Assembly: GCF_000423065.1 (NCBI RefSeq)
Contig: NZ_AUHG01000020.1
Span: 1-62,117 of the forward strand
Direction of reading: 5' to 3'
From: Christiangramia echinicola DSM 19838
Lineage (GTDB): Bacteria > Bacteroidota > Bacteroidia > Flavobacteriales > Flavobacteriaceae
Length of the DNA stretch: 62,117 nucleotides
Shown: positions 28,905 through 36,791 of the stretch, in pieces
How positions within the stretch are numbered: the stretch's first letter is position 1
How the letters are laid out: the number at the start of each line of letters is the position of its first letter
The notes under the pieces: model-generated
What the model was told of the DNA's origin: nothing
The model's input: the letters and a program-made list of their open reading frames with translations, nothing else
Database searches by the model: none
Made by a program: the position numbers and the translations under genes

Positions 28905-29726
28905 TTATTTAAAACTGGTAGTTCCATATTTTTTTGCCTCAGCAATTGCTTCTGGTGCCCATTTAGTAAGATTATTGATCCTGGTTTGGGTTGAAGGGTG
29001 AGTACTCAGGAATTCTGGAGGAGCCTGACCGCTGCTGTTAGCTTGCATTCTCTTCCATAATTCTGGTGCTTCTCTTGGATCATATCCGGCGATCGCCATC
29101 ATTGTAAGACCAATTCTATCTGCTTCAGCTTCATGACCACGGCTAAAAGGTAGCATAACTCCTACTGTAGTTCCAAGCCCATACGCCTGCGCAAATATCT
29201 GCTGAGTTTGCTCACTTTTTCCGCTTACTGCAACAGATCCGGCAACTGCACCTAGCTGTTGCAATTGAGCAGCACTCATACGTTGAGCACCGTGATCTGC
29301 CAGGGCGTGGGCAATCTCATGCGCCATAATAGTCGCTAAACCATTCGTATTATCTGCCTCATCAAGAATACCGGTGTATACTACAACTTTACCACCCGGC
29401 ATCGCAAAGGCGTTCGCCTGATCATCTTTCACAAGGTTGAACTCCCATTTAAAGTCGTTCATAAAACCCTGGTATCCGTTAGCATTCAAATAACGTTCTG
29501 CCGCTACCACAATATCCTCTCCTAATTTCTTGACCATTCTGGAATCTTCAGTTCCTCTTACCACTTCAGCTTCATTAAGAAACTGGTTGTACTGCTCGAA
29601 AGAAGCTGGAAACAATTGATCATTAGAAACAAAGTTAAGATTGCTTTCTCCTGTAAAAGGATTAGTCTTACATGATACTACTAACAGTAGCACACTTAAC
29701 CATAAAAAGGTATTTTTAAACTTCAT
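28905..29726 (-). CDS. M48 family metallopeptidase lipoprotein (LoiP/BepA-like)
   Basis: From the ATG at 29726 the protein is 273 residues and begins MKFKNTFLWLSVLLLVVSC, a lipoprotein signal; the long upstream extension of the open frame has no coding character and would bury this signal. The zinc motif HEIAH occurs near residue 135 (MAHEIAHALADHG) and the third ligand in GHEAEADRIG. The substrate groove segment FAMPGGKVVVYTGIL is typical of M48B/M48C peptidases. Relatives perform quality control of outer-membrane proteins. It is divergent from an alpha/beta hydrolase gene. Confidence 0.9.
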   Translation of the reverse strand: MKFKNTFLWLSVLLLVVSCKTNPFTGESNLNFVSNDQLFPASFEQYNQFLNEAEVVRGTEDSRMVKKLGEDIVVAAERYLNANGYQGFMNDFKWEFNLVKDDQANAFAMPGGKVVVYTGILDEADNTNGLATIMAHEIAHALADHGAQRMSAAQLQQLGAVAGSVAVSGKSEQTQQIFAQAYGLGTTVGVMLPFSRGHEAEADRIGLTMMAIAGYDPREAPELWKRMQANSSGQAPPEFLSTHPSTQTRINNLTKWAPEAIAEAKKYGTTSFK

Positions 29727-29915
29727 GATTTTTGGTTTTATGTACCTAAAAGTACAAAAGCAGTAATATCGCCGTTGTTGGTTTAAGTATGATTTAACAC
29801 AAAGAAGAGTTTCAAAAACAATACCATTGTTGATATTTGCAGCAATAACGATACCTGCGACGGCATTTTCAAGTACTGTTATACTTTTTATAATAAATTG
29901 ATGATTTCTTAAAAA

Positions 29916-30794
29916 ATGACAAAAAACACTAAAGATAAAACACCGGTACAACGACTCCTGGTACCTTCATATATATTAACGATTTCAAGAATATTAACAA
30001 CTATTTCCCCCTTTCTGGCCAGTAGGTTTGCGGCTAAATTATTTTTAACTCCGTTTAAGTACAAGATCCCAAACAGGGAAAAGGAAATGGATGAAAATTC
30101 AATCCAGAAAACTGTATTGGTTCCTTCCATGAACCGTGAAATAGTAACTTACGAATATGGGAGCAGTGCTAAGAAAGTACTTTTAGTTCATGGCTGGAGT
30201 GGCAGCGGAACCCAATTGGCGAAAATTGCCAAGGAGCTGCTGGAGCAAGGTTATATGTGTGTAAGTTTTGATGCTCCCGCACACGGGAAAGCTGAAGGCA
30301 AAATGAGTATGATGCCATTTTTTATAAAAGCTATTCATTATATGGAAGAGCAACATGGTCCTTTTGAAGCGGTAATAGGTCATTCTCTAGGTGGGATGTC
30401 CTCTCTAAGGGCAATAAGAAATGGAATGAAAACCAATAAACTTGTAATCATTGGGACTGCGAATAATATTTCAGAAATAACCCGGCACTTTGCAGAGAAC
30501 ATGAAAATGAATCATAAGGTAGCTCGAAAAATGAAGGCTTACCTGGACGACAGGTTTAATGAAGATATGGATATACTTTCTGGAGGGGAATCTGCTAAAT
30601 ATGTAAAAACACCTACCCTGGTTATTCATGATGAGGAAGATGTAGATGTGAAGGTAAAATCGGCATATGAGATACATGAAGAGCTGGAAAACAGCGAATT
30701 AATGATCACATCTGGGCTGGGTCATCGTCGTATTTTAGGAAATGAAAAGGTAATTAACAAAATAACAACTTTTATAGCGGCACAATCTTTGTAA
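29916..30794 (+). CDS. Alpha/beta hydrolase
   Basis: 292 residues. An amphipathic N-terminal segment (ISRILTTISPFLASRFAAKLF) may touch the membrane. The core has the oxyanion motif LLVHGWSGSG near residue 90, FDAPAHGKAEG, nucleophile elbow GHSLGGMSS near residue 150, an Asp in VIHDEEDVDV and a terminal His in GLGHRRIL. A serine hydrolase of unknown substrate. It starts a plus-strand run followed by two msrB genes, 19 bases before the first, so it may share their transcript. Confidence 0.85.
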   Translation: MTKNTKDKTPVQRLLVPSYILTISRILTTISPFLASRFAAKLFLTPFKYKIPNREKEMDENSIQKTVLVPSMNREIVTYEYGSSAKKVLLVHGWSGSGTQLAKIAKELLEQGYMCVSFDAPAHGKAEGKMSMMPFFIKAIHYMEEQHGPFEAVIGHSLGGMSSLRAIRNGMKTNKLVIIGTANNISEITRHFAENMKMNHKVARKMKAYLDDRFNEDMDILSGGESAKYVKTPTLVIHDEEDVDVKVKSAYEIHEELENSELMITSGLGHRRILGNEKVINKITTFIAAQSL

Positions 30795-30813
30795 TTTTAG
30801 CAAAAAGAATGCT

Positions 30814-31305
30814 ATGAAAAAGTTATTGTTATTGACCGTAATTGCTGCTTTCCTTATAAGTTGCAACGGTAATGCCCAGAAAAAATCAGGTGAGGATACT
30901 TCAAAAAATTATGAAGTTTCAAAATCTGAAGCAGAATGGAAAAAAGAACTTTCCTCTGAAGAATATGCAGTTTTAAGAAATGCAGCTACAGAAACACCTT
31001 TCTCCAGTGATCTACTAGATATAAAAGAACCAGGCACTTTTGTTTGTGCGGCTTGCGGGAATGAACTCTACAAGACCAAACACAAATTTAAAAGTGGCAC
31101 TGGCTGGCCAAGTTTTGATCGTGCTATAGATGACGGTGTAGCTTACGGCAGTGATTCTAAATTAGGCTACCAAAGAGATGAAGTGCATTGCGCCAGATGT
31201 GGAGGCCACCTGGGCCACGTTTTTAATGATGGTCCCAAAGAGACCACCGGAAAGCGTCATTGTATAAATGGTGTTGCGATGAAATTTAAACCAGATTCTA
31301 AGTAA
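30814..31305 (+). CDS. msrB: Peptide-methionine (R)-S-oxide reductase MsrB, lipoprotein form
   Basis: 163 residues. [17 protein letters not shown] is a lipoprotein signal, so this copy works in the periplasm or outer membrane. The MsrB domain has [15 protein letters not shown], the first zinc pair [12 protein letters not shown], the second pair [12 protein letters not shown] and the catalytic Cys in [11 protein letters not shown]. It reduces methionine-R-sulfoxide in exported proteins. The next gene, one base after its stop, is a second MsrB without a signal. Confidence 0.94.
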   Translation: MKKLLLLTVIAAFLISCNGNAQKKSGEDTSKNYEVSKSEAEWKKELSSEEYAVLRNAATETPFSSDLLDIKEPGTFVCAACGNELYKTKHKFKSGTGWPSFDRAIDDGVAYGSDSKLGYQRDEVHCARCGGHLGHVFNDGPKETTGKRHCINGVAMKFKPDSK

Positions 31306-31306
31306 T

Positions 31307-31699
31307 ATGAAAAAGTATAAAGTTGAAAAATCTGAAGAAGAATGGAAAAAGGAGTTAACTCCTGAACAATATAGAGTCCTGAGGGAGAAAGGTACTGAAG
31401 CTCCCAACACGGGAAAATACAATCTGCATTTTGATAAGGGAGAATATAAATGTGCCGCTTGCGGGGAAGTACTCTTTGAGAGTAATTCAAAATTTGAAAG
31501 TGGTTGCGGATGGCCTAGTTTCGACGATGCCATCGAAGGAAAAGTTGAATATATTCAAGACCGAACCTTTGGTATGATTCGTACTGAAATCCTTTGTTCT
31601 AGCTGCGGAAGTCATCTTGGCCATGTTTTTGATGATGGTCCTACAGATACCGGTCAACGATACTGTGTTAATTCAGCCAGTATTGAATTTAATAAATAA
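31307..31699 (+). CDS. msrB: Peptide-methionine (R)-S-oxide reductase MsrB, cytosolic form
   Basis: 130 residues, no signal peptide, starting directly with the domain ([17 protein letters not shown]). Zinc cysteines CAAC and [12 protein letters not shown], the [10 protein letters not shown] loop and the catalytic Cys in [11 protein letters not shown] are all present. It differs from the upstream copy in many residues, so the duplication is old or the two were acquired separately. The one-base gap implies coupled translation, giving repair in two compartments from one mRNA. Confidence 0.95.
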   Translation: MKKYKVEKSEEEWKKELTPEQYRVLREKGTEAPNTGKYNLHFDKGEYKCAACGEVLFESNSKFESGCGWPSFDDAIEGKVEYIQDRTFGMIRTEILCSSCGSHLGHVFDDGPTDTGQRYCVNSASIEFNK

Positions 31700-31715
31700 C
31701 TAAAACCCAATAATC

Positions 31716-32270
31716 ATGAAAAAATTATTATCTCTATTAGTACTAACCAGCATATTTTTCATCTCCTGTTCTTCTGACGGAGAAAGAGGACCACAAGGGC
31801 CTCCGGGTGAAGATGGTTTAGATGGAATTGATGGTTTAGGTTATACATATGAACGCACAATTGATTTTGAATACTTTTCAGAATTTAATTATTACTCTCA
31901 ATTGATTGATATCCCTGCAGAAGTGGATACTTTTGAACCTGAATCTGATGCGGTTCTGGTTTATCGCTTAGAATTGCTGGATGCAGAAGATGGCGGAACT
32001 GTGGATTCATGGAGCCTTATCCCTCAAAACTTTTTCCTGAATGAAGGGACCATCCAATACGTTTACAATCATACAGTAAGTGATGTGGAAATCATTATTG
32101 ACGGGAATTTTGACTTAAGCGGTCTTAACAGTCAGTTTACAGATAATCAAACCTTCAGAATTGTAGTATTGCCTTCTGCTGTTTTTGCAGCAAATGCAGA
32201 TGTTGATTTCTCAAACCTGAATCAGGTTCAGAACAGATTCAACCTTGATTTTGAAAAGGAAAAAAAATAA
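31716..32270 (+). CDS. Lipoprotein with short collagen-like segment
   Basis: 184 residues. MKKLLSLLVLTSIFFISC is a lipoprotein signal, followed at once by a short Gly-X-Y stretch (GERGPQGPPGEDGLDGIDG, about residues 24-42). The remaining beta-rich domain (YTYERTIDFEYFSEFNYY to the end) has no motif I recognise. Proteins of this build are frequent in Flavobacteriaceae, with the collagen-like part probably acting as a surface spacer. It follows msrB by 16 bases and is ended by the terminator at 32299. Confidence 0.8.
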   Translation: MKKLLSLLVLTSIFFISCSSDGERGPQGPPGEDGLDGIDGLGYTYERTIDFEYFSEFNYYSQLIDIPAEVDTFEPESDAVLVYRLELLDAEDGGTVDSWSLIPQNFFLNEGTIQYVYNHTVSDVEIIIDGNFDLSGLNSQFTDNQTFRIVVLPSAVFAANADVDFSNLNQVQNRFNLDFEKEKK

Positions 32271-32298
32271 ATCCTCTTCACTAAAATAAATCAAAAAG

Positions 32299-32326
32299 CC
32301 TGTATGAATTCATACGGGTTTTTTTT
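32299..32326 (+). terminator. Terminator after the msrB operon
   Basis: Stem CCTGTATG / CATACGGG (one T-G pair), loop AATT, eight Ts. It lies 28 bases after the collagen-like lipoprotein gene. Confidence 0.82.
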
Positions 32327-32415
32327 ATGTTCTTATCCCGGCTTTGTAACTTTCAGTTTAGGGTTTAATTCCTTAAATTCGCAAACTCTATAACCAGATT
32401 CAAAATATTCCGAAT

Positions 32416-33807
32416 ATGAGTAAATATGATATTATTGTTTTAGGTAGTGGCCCGGGTGGTTATGTAACTGCAATCCGCGCTTCTCAGTTAGGTTTTAAAA
32501 CCGCAATTGTAGAAAAGGAAAGTCTTGGAGGTGTTTGCCTTAACTGGGGATGTATCCCAACCAAAGCCCTACTTAAAAGTGCAGAGGTTTTTGATTACCT
32601 GAAACATGCTGAAGACTATGGTTTAAAACTTGAAAAAGCCGATAAGGATTTTGGAGCCGTAGTTAAAAGAAGCCGGGACGTAGCAAACGGAATGAGCAAA
32701 GGTGTTCAGTTCCTAATGAAGAAGAACAAAATTGATGTTCTTGAAGGTTTCGGAAAATTGAAATCTGGTAAGAAAGTTGAAGTTACCGATAAGAAAGACA
32801 AGAAAACAGAATACCAGGCAGATAATATTATTATCGCTACAGGAGCACGTTCAAGAGAACTTCCAAACCTTAAGCAGGATGGTAAGACCGTAATTGGTTA
32901 CCGTGAAGCTATGACTCTTGAAAAGCAACCTAAATCTATGATCGTGGTTGGATCAGGGGCTATAGGAGTTGAATTTGCTCATTTTTACAACGCCATGGGA
33001 ACAGAAGTAACGGTAGTTGAGTTTCTTCCTAATGTTGTGCCTTTAGAAGATGAAGAAGTTTCAAAACAGTTTGAAAGAAGCATCAAGAAAGCCGGAATTA
33101 AGGTGATGACAAACTCTTCCGTAGAAAGCGTTGAAAAAAAGAATGGAAAAGTTATCGCTACTGTGAAGACCAAAAAAGGTGAAGAAAAACTGGAAGCTGA
33201 TGTGGTTCTTTCTGCAGTAGGTATTAAAACGAATATTGAAAATATAGGACTTGAAGACCTTGGGATCAAGACTGATAAAGATAAGATAGTAGTTAACGAT
33301 TTTTACCAAACCAATGTTTCTGGAGTATATGCTATTGGAGATGTGGTTCATGGCCCTGCCCTGGCCCACGTAGCTTCAGCCGAAGGAATTCTTTGTGTTG
33401 AAAAGATCAAAGGAATGGACGTTCAGCCATTAGACTACGGAAATATACCTGGATGTACCTATGCGACTCCAGAGATCGCTTCAGTAGGTATGACCGAAAA
33501 GCAGGCAAAAGAAGCCGGATACGAACTTAAAGTTGGTAAATTTCCATTCTCTGCTTCAGGTAAAGCGAAAGCTGCCGGAAAATCTGATGGTTTTGTAAAA
33601 GTGATCTTCGATGCCAAATACGGAGAATGGTTAGGTTGCCATATGATTGGAGCCGGAGTTACTGATATGATCGCTGAAGCTGTTCTAGGTAGAAAACTTG
33701 AAACTACAGGTCATGAAGTGCTAAAAGCAGTTCACCCTCACCCAACCATGAGTGAAGCGGTGATGGAAGCTGTTGCAGCTGCTTATGACGAAGTAATACA
33801 CTTATAG
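32416..33807 (+). CDS. lpdA: Dihydrolipoyl dehydrogenase (E3)
   Basis: 463 residues, full length. FAD-binding GSGPGGYVTAIRASQLG is at the N-terminus, the redox disulfide in GGVCLNWGCIPTK near residue 40, the NAD-binding Rossmann motif VVGSGAIGVEFAHF near residue 180, YAIGDVVHGPALAHVASAEG, and the C-terminal interface His-Glu in HPHPTMSEAVMEA. It reoxidises lipoamide in 2-oxo acid dehydrogenases or the glycine cleavage system. It is monocistronic. Its TAG stop is the first three bases of an 11-copy heptamer array. Confidence 0.97.
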   Translation: MSKYDIIVLGSGPGGYVTAIRASQLGFKTAIVEKESLGGVCLNWGCIPTKALLKSAEVFDYLKHAEDYGLKLEKADKDFGAVVKRSRDVANGMSKGVQFLMKKNKIDVLEGFGKLKSGKKVEVTDKKDKKTEYQADNIIIATGARSRELPNLKQDGKTVIGYREAMTLEKQPKSMIVVGSGAIGVEFAHFYNAMGTEVTVVEFLPNVVPLEDEEVSKQFERSIKKAGIKVMTNSSVESVEKKNGKVIATVKTKKGEEKLEADVVLSAVGIKTNIENIGLEDLGIKTDKDKIVVNDFYQTNVSGVYAIGDVVHGPALAHVASAEGILCVEKIKGMDVQPLDYGNIPGCTYATPEIASVGMTEKQAKEAGYELKVGKFPFSASGKAKAAGKSDGFVKVIFDAKYGEWLGCHMIGAGVTDMIAEAVLGRKLETTGHEVLKAVHPHPTMSEAVMEAVAAAYDEVIHL

Positions 33808-33884
33808 ACGTTAGACGTTAGACGTTAGACGTTAGACGTTAGACGTTAGACGTTAGACGTTAGACGTTAGACGTTAGACGTTAG
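33805..33884 (+). repeat. Heptamer tandem array TAGACGT x 11, starting at the lpdA stop codon
   Basis: Eleven perfect copies of TAGACGT plus a final TAG, 80 bases without a mismatch. The first TAG is the lpdA stop. Because 7 is not a multiple of 3, TAG falls in all three plus frames, and the reverse unit (CGTCTAA) puts TAA in all three minus frames. A strong terminator follows 7 bases later. Perfect identity suggests active slippage. Confidence 0.97.
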
Positions 33885-33890
33885 AAAAAT

Positions 33891-33927
33891 AAAAAACCCG
33901 CATTCTTTTGAATGCGGGTTTTTTTTT
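33891..33927. terminator. Strong terminator after lpdA
   Basis: Stem AAAACCCGCATTC / GAATGCGGGTTTT (13 bp), loop TTTT, with A-run upstream and T-run downstream, so it can act in both directions. Confidence 0.92.
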
Positions 33928-33929
33928 CT

Positions 33930-34004
33930 CGTCATCCTGAACTCGTTTCAGGATCTTAGGGAAGGATTATATTTAATAGAAGCTGGAACAAGTTCAGCTT
34001 GACG
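33930..34004. repeat. Interspersed inverted-repeat element, copy A
   Basis: The left arm begins CGTCATCCTGAACTCGTTTC and the right arm is an imperfect reverse complement ending AAGTTCAGCTTGACG, with about 23 bases between. Similar arms occur at 38840-38905 and a half copy at 43235. Elements of this sort (core CTGAAACAAGTTCAG) are scattered between genes in many Flavobacteriaceae genomes, to my recollection. No ORF inside. Confidence 0.7.
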
Positions 34005-34020
34005 TTATGACAACGAACTT

Positions 34021-34746
34021 CTATTCAGGAATAAGGTCACAAAAGCAAAATTCGGTGTCCCAGGATTCATCATCCTCCTGAAAGCAATTATCGTCATTAT
34101 CCTTCGTAGGCTTATAAGATCTATTCACCTTCTCTCCTATTTTGAATTTAACAGGAGATTTAAAAAGTGGACCATCAAAAACAAAGGTGTGAAATTCACC
34201 ATTTTCTCCGCAAGCATCAACATTTTCCGGTAGATCTAATACAAATTGATGGTCTATAATTCGGCCGCAGAAAGAATCATCCAGATACTTAGAATTGGTG
34301 CAAACTACCACTGCTTTAAAGCCCAGATCAATAAATTCAGATATAAGATCTCTGGTGTTTTTTTTCCATAAAGGAAAAAACGGAGTTAACCCTACACTTT
34401 TTAATTGGTCTTCCCTGTATTTTTTGAGATCTTCCAGGAATATATCTCCGAAGATACTATGCGTATAACCGTTATTTAATAAAGAATCTGTTGCTTCCTT
34501 CATCTTACGGTTATATTCTTCCATGTTGGTTTCAGCACTTAACTCAGATATCTGTATAGGTAAACCTAATTCTTCAGCCTGTTGTAATAATAGCTCAGTT
34601 CTCACGCCATGCATGGTTACCCTATCTACATCCTTATTAATTGTGGTAAGAAGTTTTTCGACCTTATATTCTTTCTGTTTCTTAGAATAATAAAGAGAAA
34701 GTGCAGAATCTTTACCACTGCTCCAGTTTAGGTAAGCTTTAGTCAT
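34021..34746 (-). CDS. Dph6-like ATP pyrophosphatase (diphthine-ammonia ligase family)
   Basis: 241 residues. The PP-loop NWSSGKDSALSLYY at residues 7-20 marks an adenine-nucleotide alpha-hydrolase, and HGVRTELLLQQAEELGLP, SIFGDIFLEDLKKYRE, FPLWKKNTRDLISEFI and CGENGEFHTFVFDGPLF are the family's later motifs. In eukaryotes and archaea Dph6 makes diphthamide; bacteria lack it, so the bacterial substrate is unknown. A Cys-containing tail (DTEFCFCDLIPE) is an extra. It overlaps aroQ by 8 bases. Confidence 0.88.
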   Translation of the reverse strand: MTKAYLNWSSGKDSALSLYYSKKQKEYKVEKLLTTINKDVDRVTMHGVRTELLLQQAEELGLPIQISELSAETNMEEYNRKMKEATDSLLNNGYTHSIFGDIFLEDLKKYREDQLKSVGLTPFFPLWKKNTRDLISEFIDLGFKAVVVCTNSKYLDDSFCGRIIDHQFVLDLPENVDACGENGEFHTFVFDGPLFKSPVKFKIGEKVNRSYKPTKDNDDNCFQEDDESWDTEFCFCDLIPE

Positions 34747-35167
34747 CTTTGGTATTTAAAAAACTCTGGATCGCAAGATCATAACTTTGTAATCCAAATC
34801 CAACGATGATGCCTTTGGCAATAGGTGAGATATAAGATTTATGACGAAACTCTTCCCTGGAAAATGTATTGGAAATATGCACTTCTACTACTGGAATATC
34901 AATTGCAGCAACTGCATCCCCTATGCCGACAGAAGTATGTGTATAGGCTGCCGCGTTCAGGATGATCCCATCAAAATCCTTACGGGCATTCTGGATCTTA
35001 TCAATTAATTCTCCTTCAATATTGGTTTGATCAAATGAAAGTTCCACATTTCGAAATTGAAACTGTAGCTCTGAAAAATAATCATCAAAACTTTTATTAC
35101 CATATTTTTCGGGCTCGCGTATACCGAGTAAATTAAGGTTGGGTCCGTTAAGTATTAGTAGCTTCAT
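34739..35167 (-). CDS. aroQ: 3-dehydroquinate dehydratase, type II
   Basis: 142 residues, the size of the dodecameric type II enzyme. ILNGPNLNLLGIREPEKYG at the start holds the flexible loop Arg and Tyr; IILNAAAYTHTSVGIGDA and VEVHISN (catalytic His) follow, then GFGLQSYDLA. It converts 3-dehydroquinate to 3-dehydroshikimate in aromatic synthesis. It overlaps the Dph6-like gene and faces a terminator at 35195 upstream. xerD lies close on the other strand, a neighbourhood I recall in other Flavobacteriia. Confidence 0.96.
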   Translation of the reverse strand: MKLLILNGPNLNLLGIREPEKYGNKSFDDYFSELQFQFRNVELSFDQTNIEGELIDKIQNARKDFDGIILNAAAYTHTSVGIGDAVAAIDIPVVEVHISNTFSREEFRHKSYISPIAKGIIVGFGLQSYDLAIQSFLNTKDD

Positions 35168-35194
35168 AGTGTAAATGTATTAAAAATAGAACAT

Positions 35195-35217
35195 AAAAAA
35201 GCAGGGAATAAACCTGC
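35195..35217 (-). terminator. Terminator-like hairpin upstream of aroQ
   Basis: Stem GCAGG / CCTGC with loop GAATAAA; on the minus strand it is followed by six Ts. It is the second of two minus-strand terminators between the small barrel gene and aroQ. Confidence 0.65.
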
Positions 35218-35323
35218 ATTAAATTCGATTTAGCTGAATATAGTTGAAAGTTTACGCCGAATATTATCTACTACAAAGTAAAAACAGAAAATGCATCTCA
35301 ATTTATCTACTAACCCTTATAAC

Positions 35324-35348
35324 TAAAAAAAGCGGGGAAAACCCCGCC
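35324..35348 (-). terminator. Terminator of the small beta-barrel gene (35373-35840)
   Basis: Stem GCGGGG / CCCCGC with loop AAAA and, on the minus strand, a run of seven Ts, 25 bases after the stop codon. Confidence 0.88.
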
Positions 35349-35372
35349 TTAATACAGTAAATTATATAATTA

Positions 35373-35840
35373 CTATAAACCAAATTCGATACCTAAATTA
35401 ACAGAACTCCAACTACCTCCATCTACGCTTACTCCGGAATAAGAGGCTATCAATCCTATAAGTCCAAAATCGTAGCCTACCTGAGGTCTATAGTAAAACC
35501 CCCCGTCGAGTCCATCAGTTAATCCTACACCATATCCAAGATCAGCGCCCAGGAAAAAAGATTCTGAAAGCCCGTATCTTCCTGAAGCAGCCACAGGTAA
35601 GAACTGACCATTGTCCATAAAATCAGATTCTTCAGGAAAGAAATTCATATACCCTAGCATAGGTCCTACAGTAAATTTATCTGCAACTTCAAACATATAA
35701 GCTACATCGGCCCCTACTTGCAGATTATAAAAATCTGAAACATCCCCCGTTGGAATTCCAACATTTAGACCAGCTTTAAATCCTTGCGCATAGGAAATCG
35801 AGGACATTATTAATGCCCCAACAATTAAAAATTTTTTCAT
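35373..35840 (-). CDS. Small outer-membrane beta-barrel protein
   Basis: 155 residues. Signal peptide MKKFLIVGALIMSSISYAQG is followed by short amphipathic strands with Gly/Tyr turns (FKAGLNVGIPTGDVSDFYNLQVGADVAYMFE, YRPQVGYDFGLIGLIASYSGVS, SVNLGIEFGL). The C-terminus ends in a hydrophobic residue after a strand, as usual for barrels assembled by BAM. The size fits an eight-stranded porin-like barrel. Function unknown. Single gene with its own terminator. Confidence 0.82.
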   Translation of the reverse strand: MKKFLIVGALIMSSISYAQGFKAGLNVGIPTGDVSDFYNLQVGADVAYMFEVADKFTVGPMLGYMNFFPEESDFMDNGQFLPVAASGRYGLSESFFLGADLGYGVGLTDGLDGGFYYRPQVGYDFGLIGLIASYSGVSVDGGSWSSVNLGIEFGL

Positions 35841-36018
35841 AATAAATTGAATTTTAGGTTGTTAATGGAATCTAATATATAAAATATCTTAATAACTTAT
35901 CAAAAGCATAAAAAAATAAGGGAAAAATCCCTTTTCTATTAATTAAAAAGTTATTTAAATAAATATACTTCCTAAGTATTGATTATTCCCTAACAATAAT
36001 GAAATTAGCGTGGTCGCA

Positions 36019-36050
36019 TAAAAAAAGCGAAGATCAAATCTTCGCTTTTT
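36019..36050 (-). terminator. Terminator of the porin-family gene (36073-36681)
   Basis: Stem GCGAAGAT / ATCTTCGC with loop CAA flanked by A- and T-runs, 22 bases after the stop. Between here and 35841 nothing else is seen. Confidence 0.9.
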
Positions 36051-36072
36051 CATTTTCATAGGTGATTGATAT

Positions 36073-36681
36073 CTAGAACTGGAATCCTACGCCCAGTTGA
36101 AATCCATTATTTTTAATAGCATCATCATCAAAATTGTTACTATCAAACGCATCGGTAAATCCTAAAACATATCTACCGTTCACGAAAAAACCATTATTGA
36201 ACTTGTAAGAAGCTCCTAAAGCACCGCCAAATTCGAATGTACTGGCAAATTCAGAATCTGCTTCCAGGTCTAAGGCATTGCTTTCAAAATCATACTCCTC
36301 TTCTACAAGAAAGTTAAAAGAAGGACCTGCTTCAAGAGCCAGACCATCGATCACATAAAACTTAGCGATCACTGGAACCTGAACATAATCTAACTGGTAT
36401 TCTCCTTCAATACGATCTCCAGCAAAATTTCTGGTTGCCTCTGTTCCCTGAGTAGAGTAAAGTACCTCTGGCTGTACAGAAAAACGGTCACTAACCGGGA
36501 TCTCTGCTAATACACCAAGGTGAAAACCTGTTCTGCTATTATTATCTTCAAATCCGTCTGAAGTCATATTGGTGAAATTCACACCACCTTTAACTCCAAA
36601 ATTCCAGTACTCCTGTGCCTGTGAAGAAGTACTTACTCCTACAATTGTCATTACTAATAATAAAAATGTCTTTTTCATCAT
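36073..36681 (-). CDS. Porin family outer-membrane beta-barrel protein
   Basis: 202 residues (two adjacent Met codons; either may start). The signal peptide ends near SSQAQ. The body matches the OMP_b-brl_2 style: YWNFGVKGGVNFTNMTSDGFEDNNSRTGFHLGVLAEIPVSDRFSVQPEVLYSTQG, then LEAGPSFNFLVEEEY and a terminal strand GFQLGVGFQF ending in Phe. It is a predicted eight-stranded outer-membrane barrel of unknown function, common in Flavobacteriaceae. Divergent from xerD. Confidence 0.87.
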   Translation of the reverse strand: MMKKTFLLLVMTIVGVSTSSQAQEYWNFGVKGGVNFTNMTSDGFEDNNSRTGFHLGVLAEIPVSDRFSVQPEVLYSTQGTEATRNFAGDRIEGEYQLDYVQVPVIAKFYVIDGLALEAGPSFNFLVEEEYDFESNALDLEADSEFASTFEFGGALGASYKFNNGFFVNGRYVLGFTDAFDSNNFDDDAIKNNGFQLGVGFQF

Positions 36682-36791
36682 TTTCCTTTTTATTGATTCG
36701 GGTCAAATGTAGGTGACATCCTGTTAAAAAAGTGTTAGCTAAACCTAAAGTATTATTAAGGTTGATCCCCCTGAATTAGTATCTTTAACAC

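Noticed and set aside
29727-29951. N-terminal extension of the M48 protease
   Set aside because: The open frame continues upstream, but the residues are Cys/Phe/Tyr-rich without signal features and would bury the clear lipoprotein signal starting at 29726. It also runs into the divergent hydrolase gene.
31162-31533. Antisense frame across the msrB pair
   Set aside because: It mirrors the coding pattern of two well-supported genes and has no domain of its own.
33805-33884. CRISPR-like array
   Set aside because: The unit is 7 bases with no spacers and no cas genes nearby; it is a simple tandem repeat.
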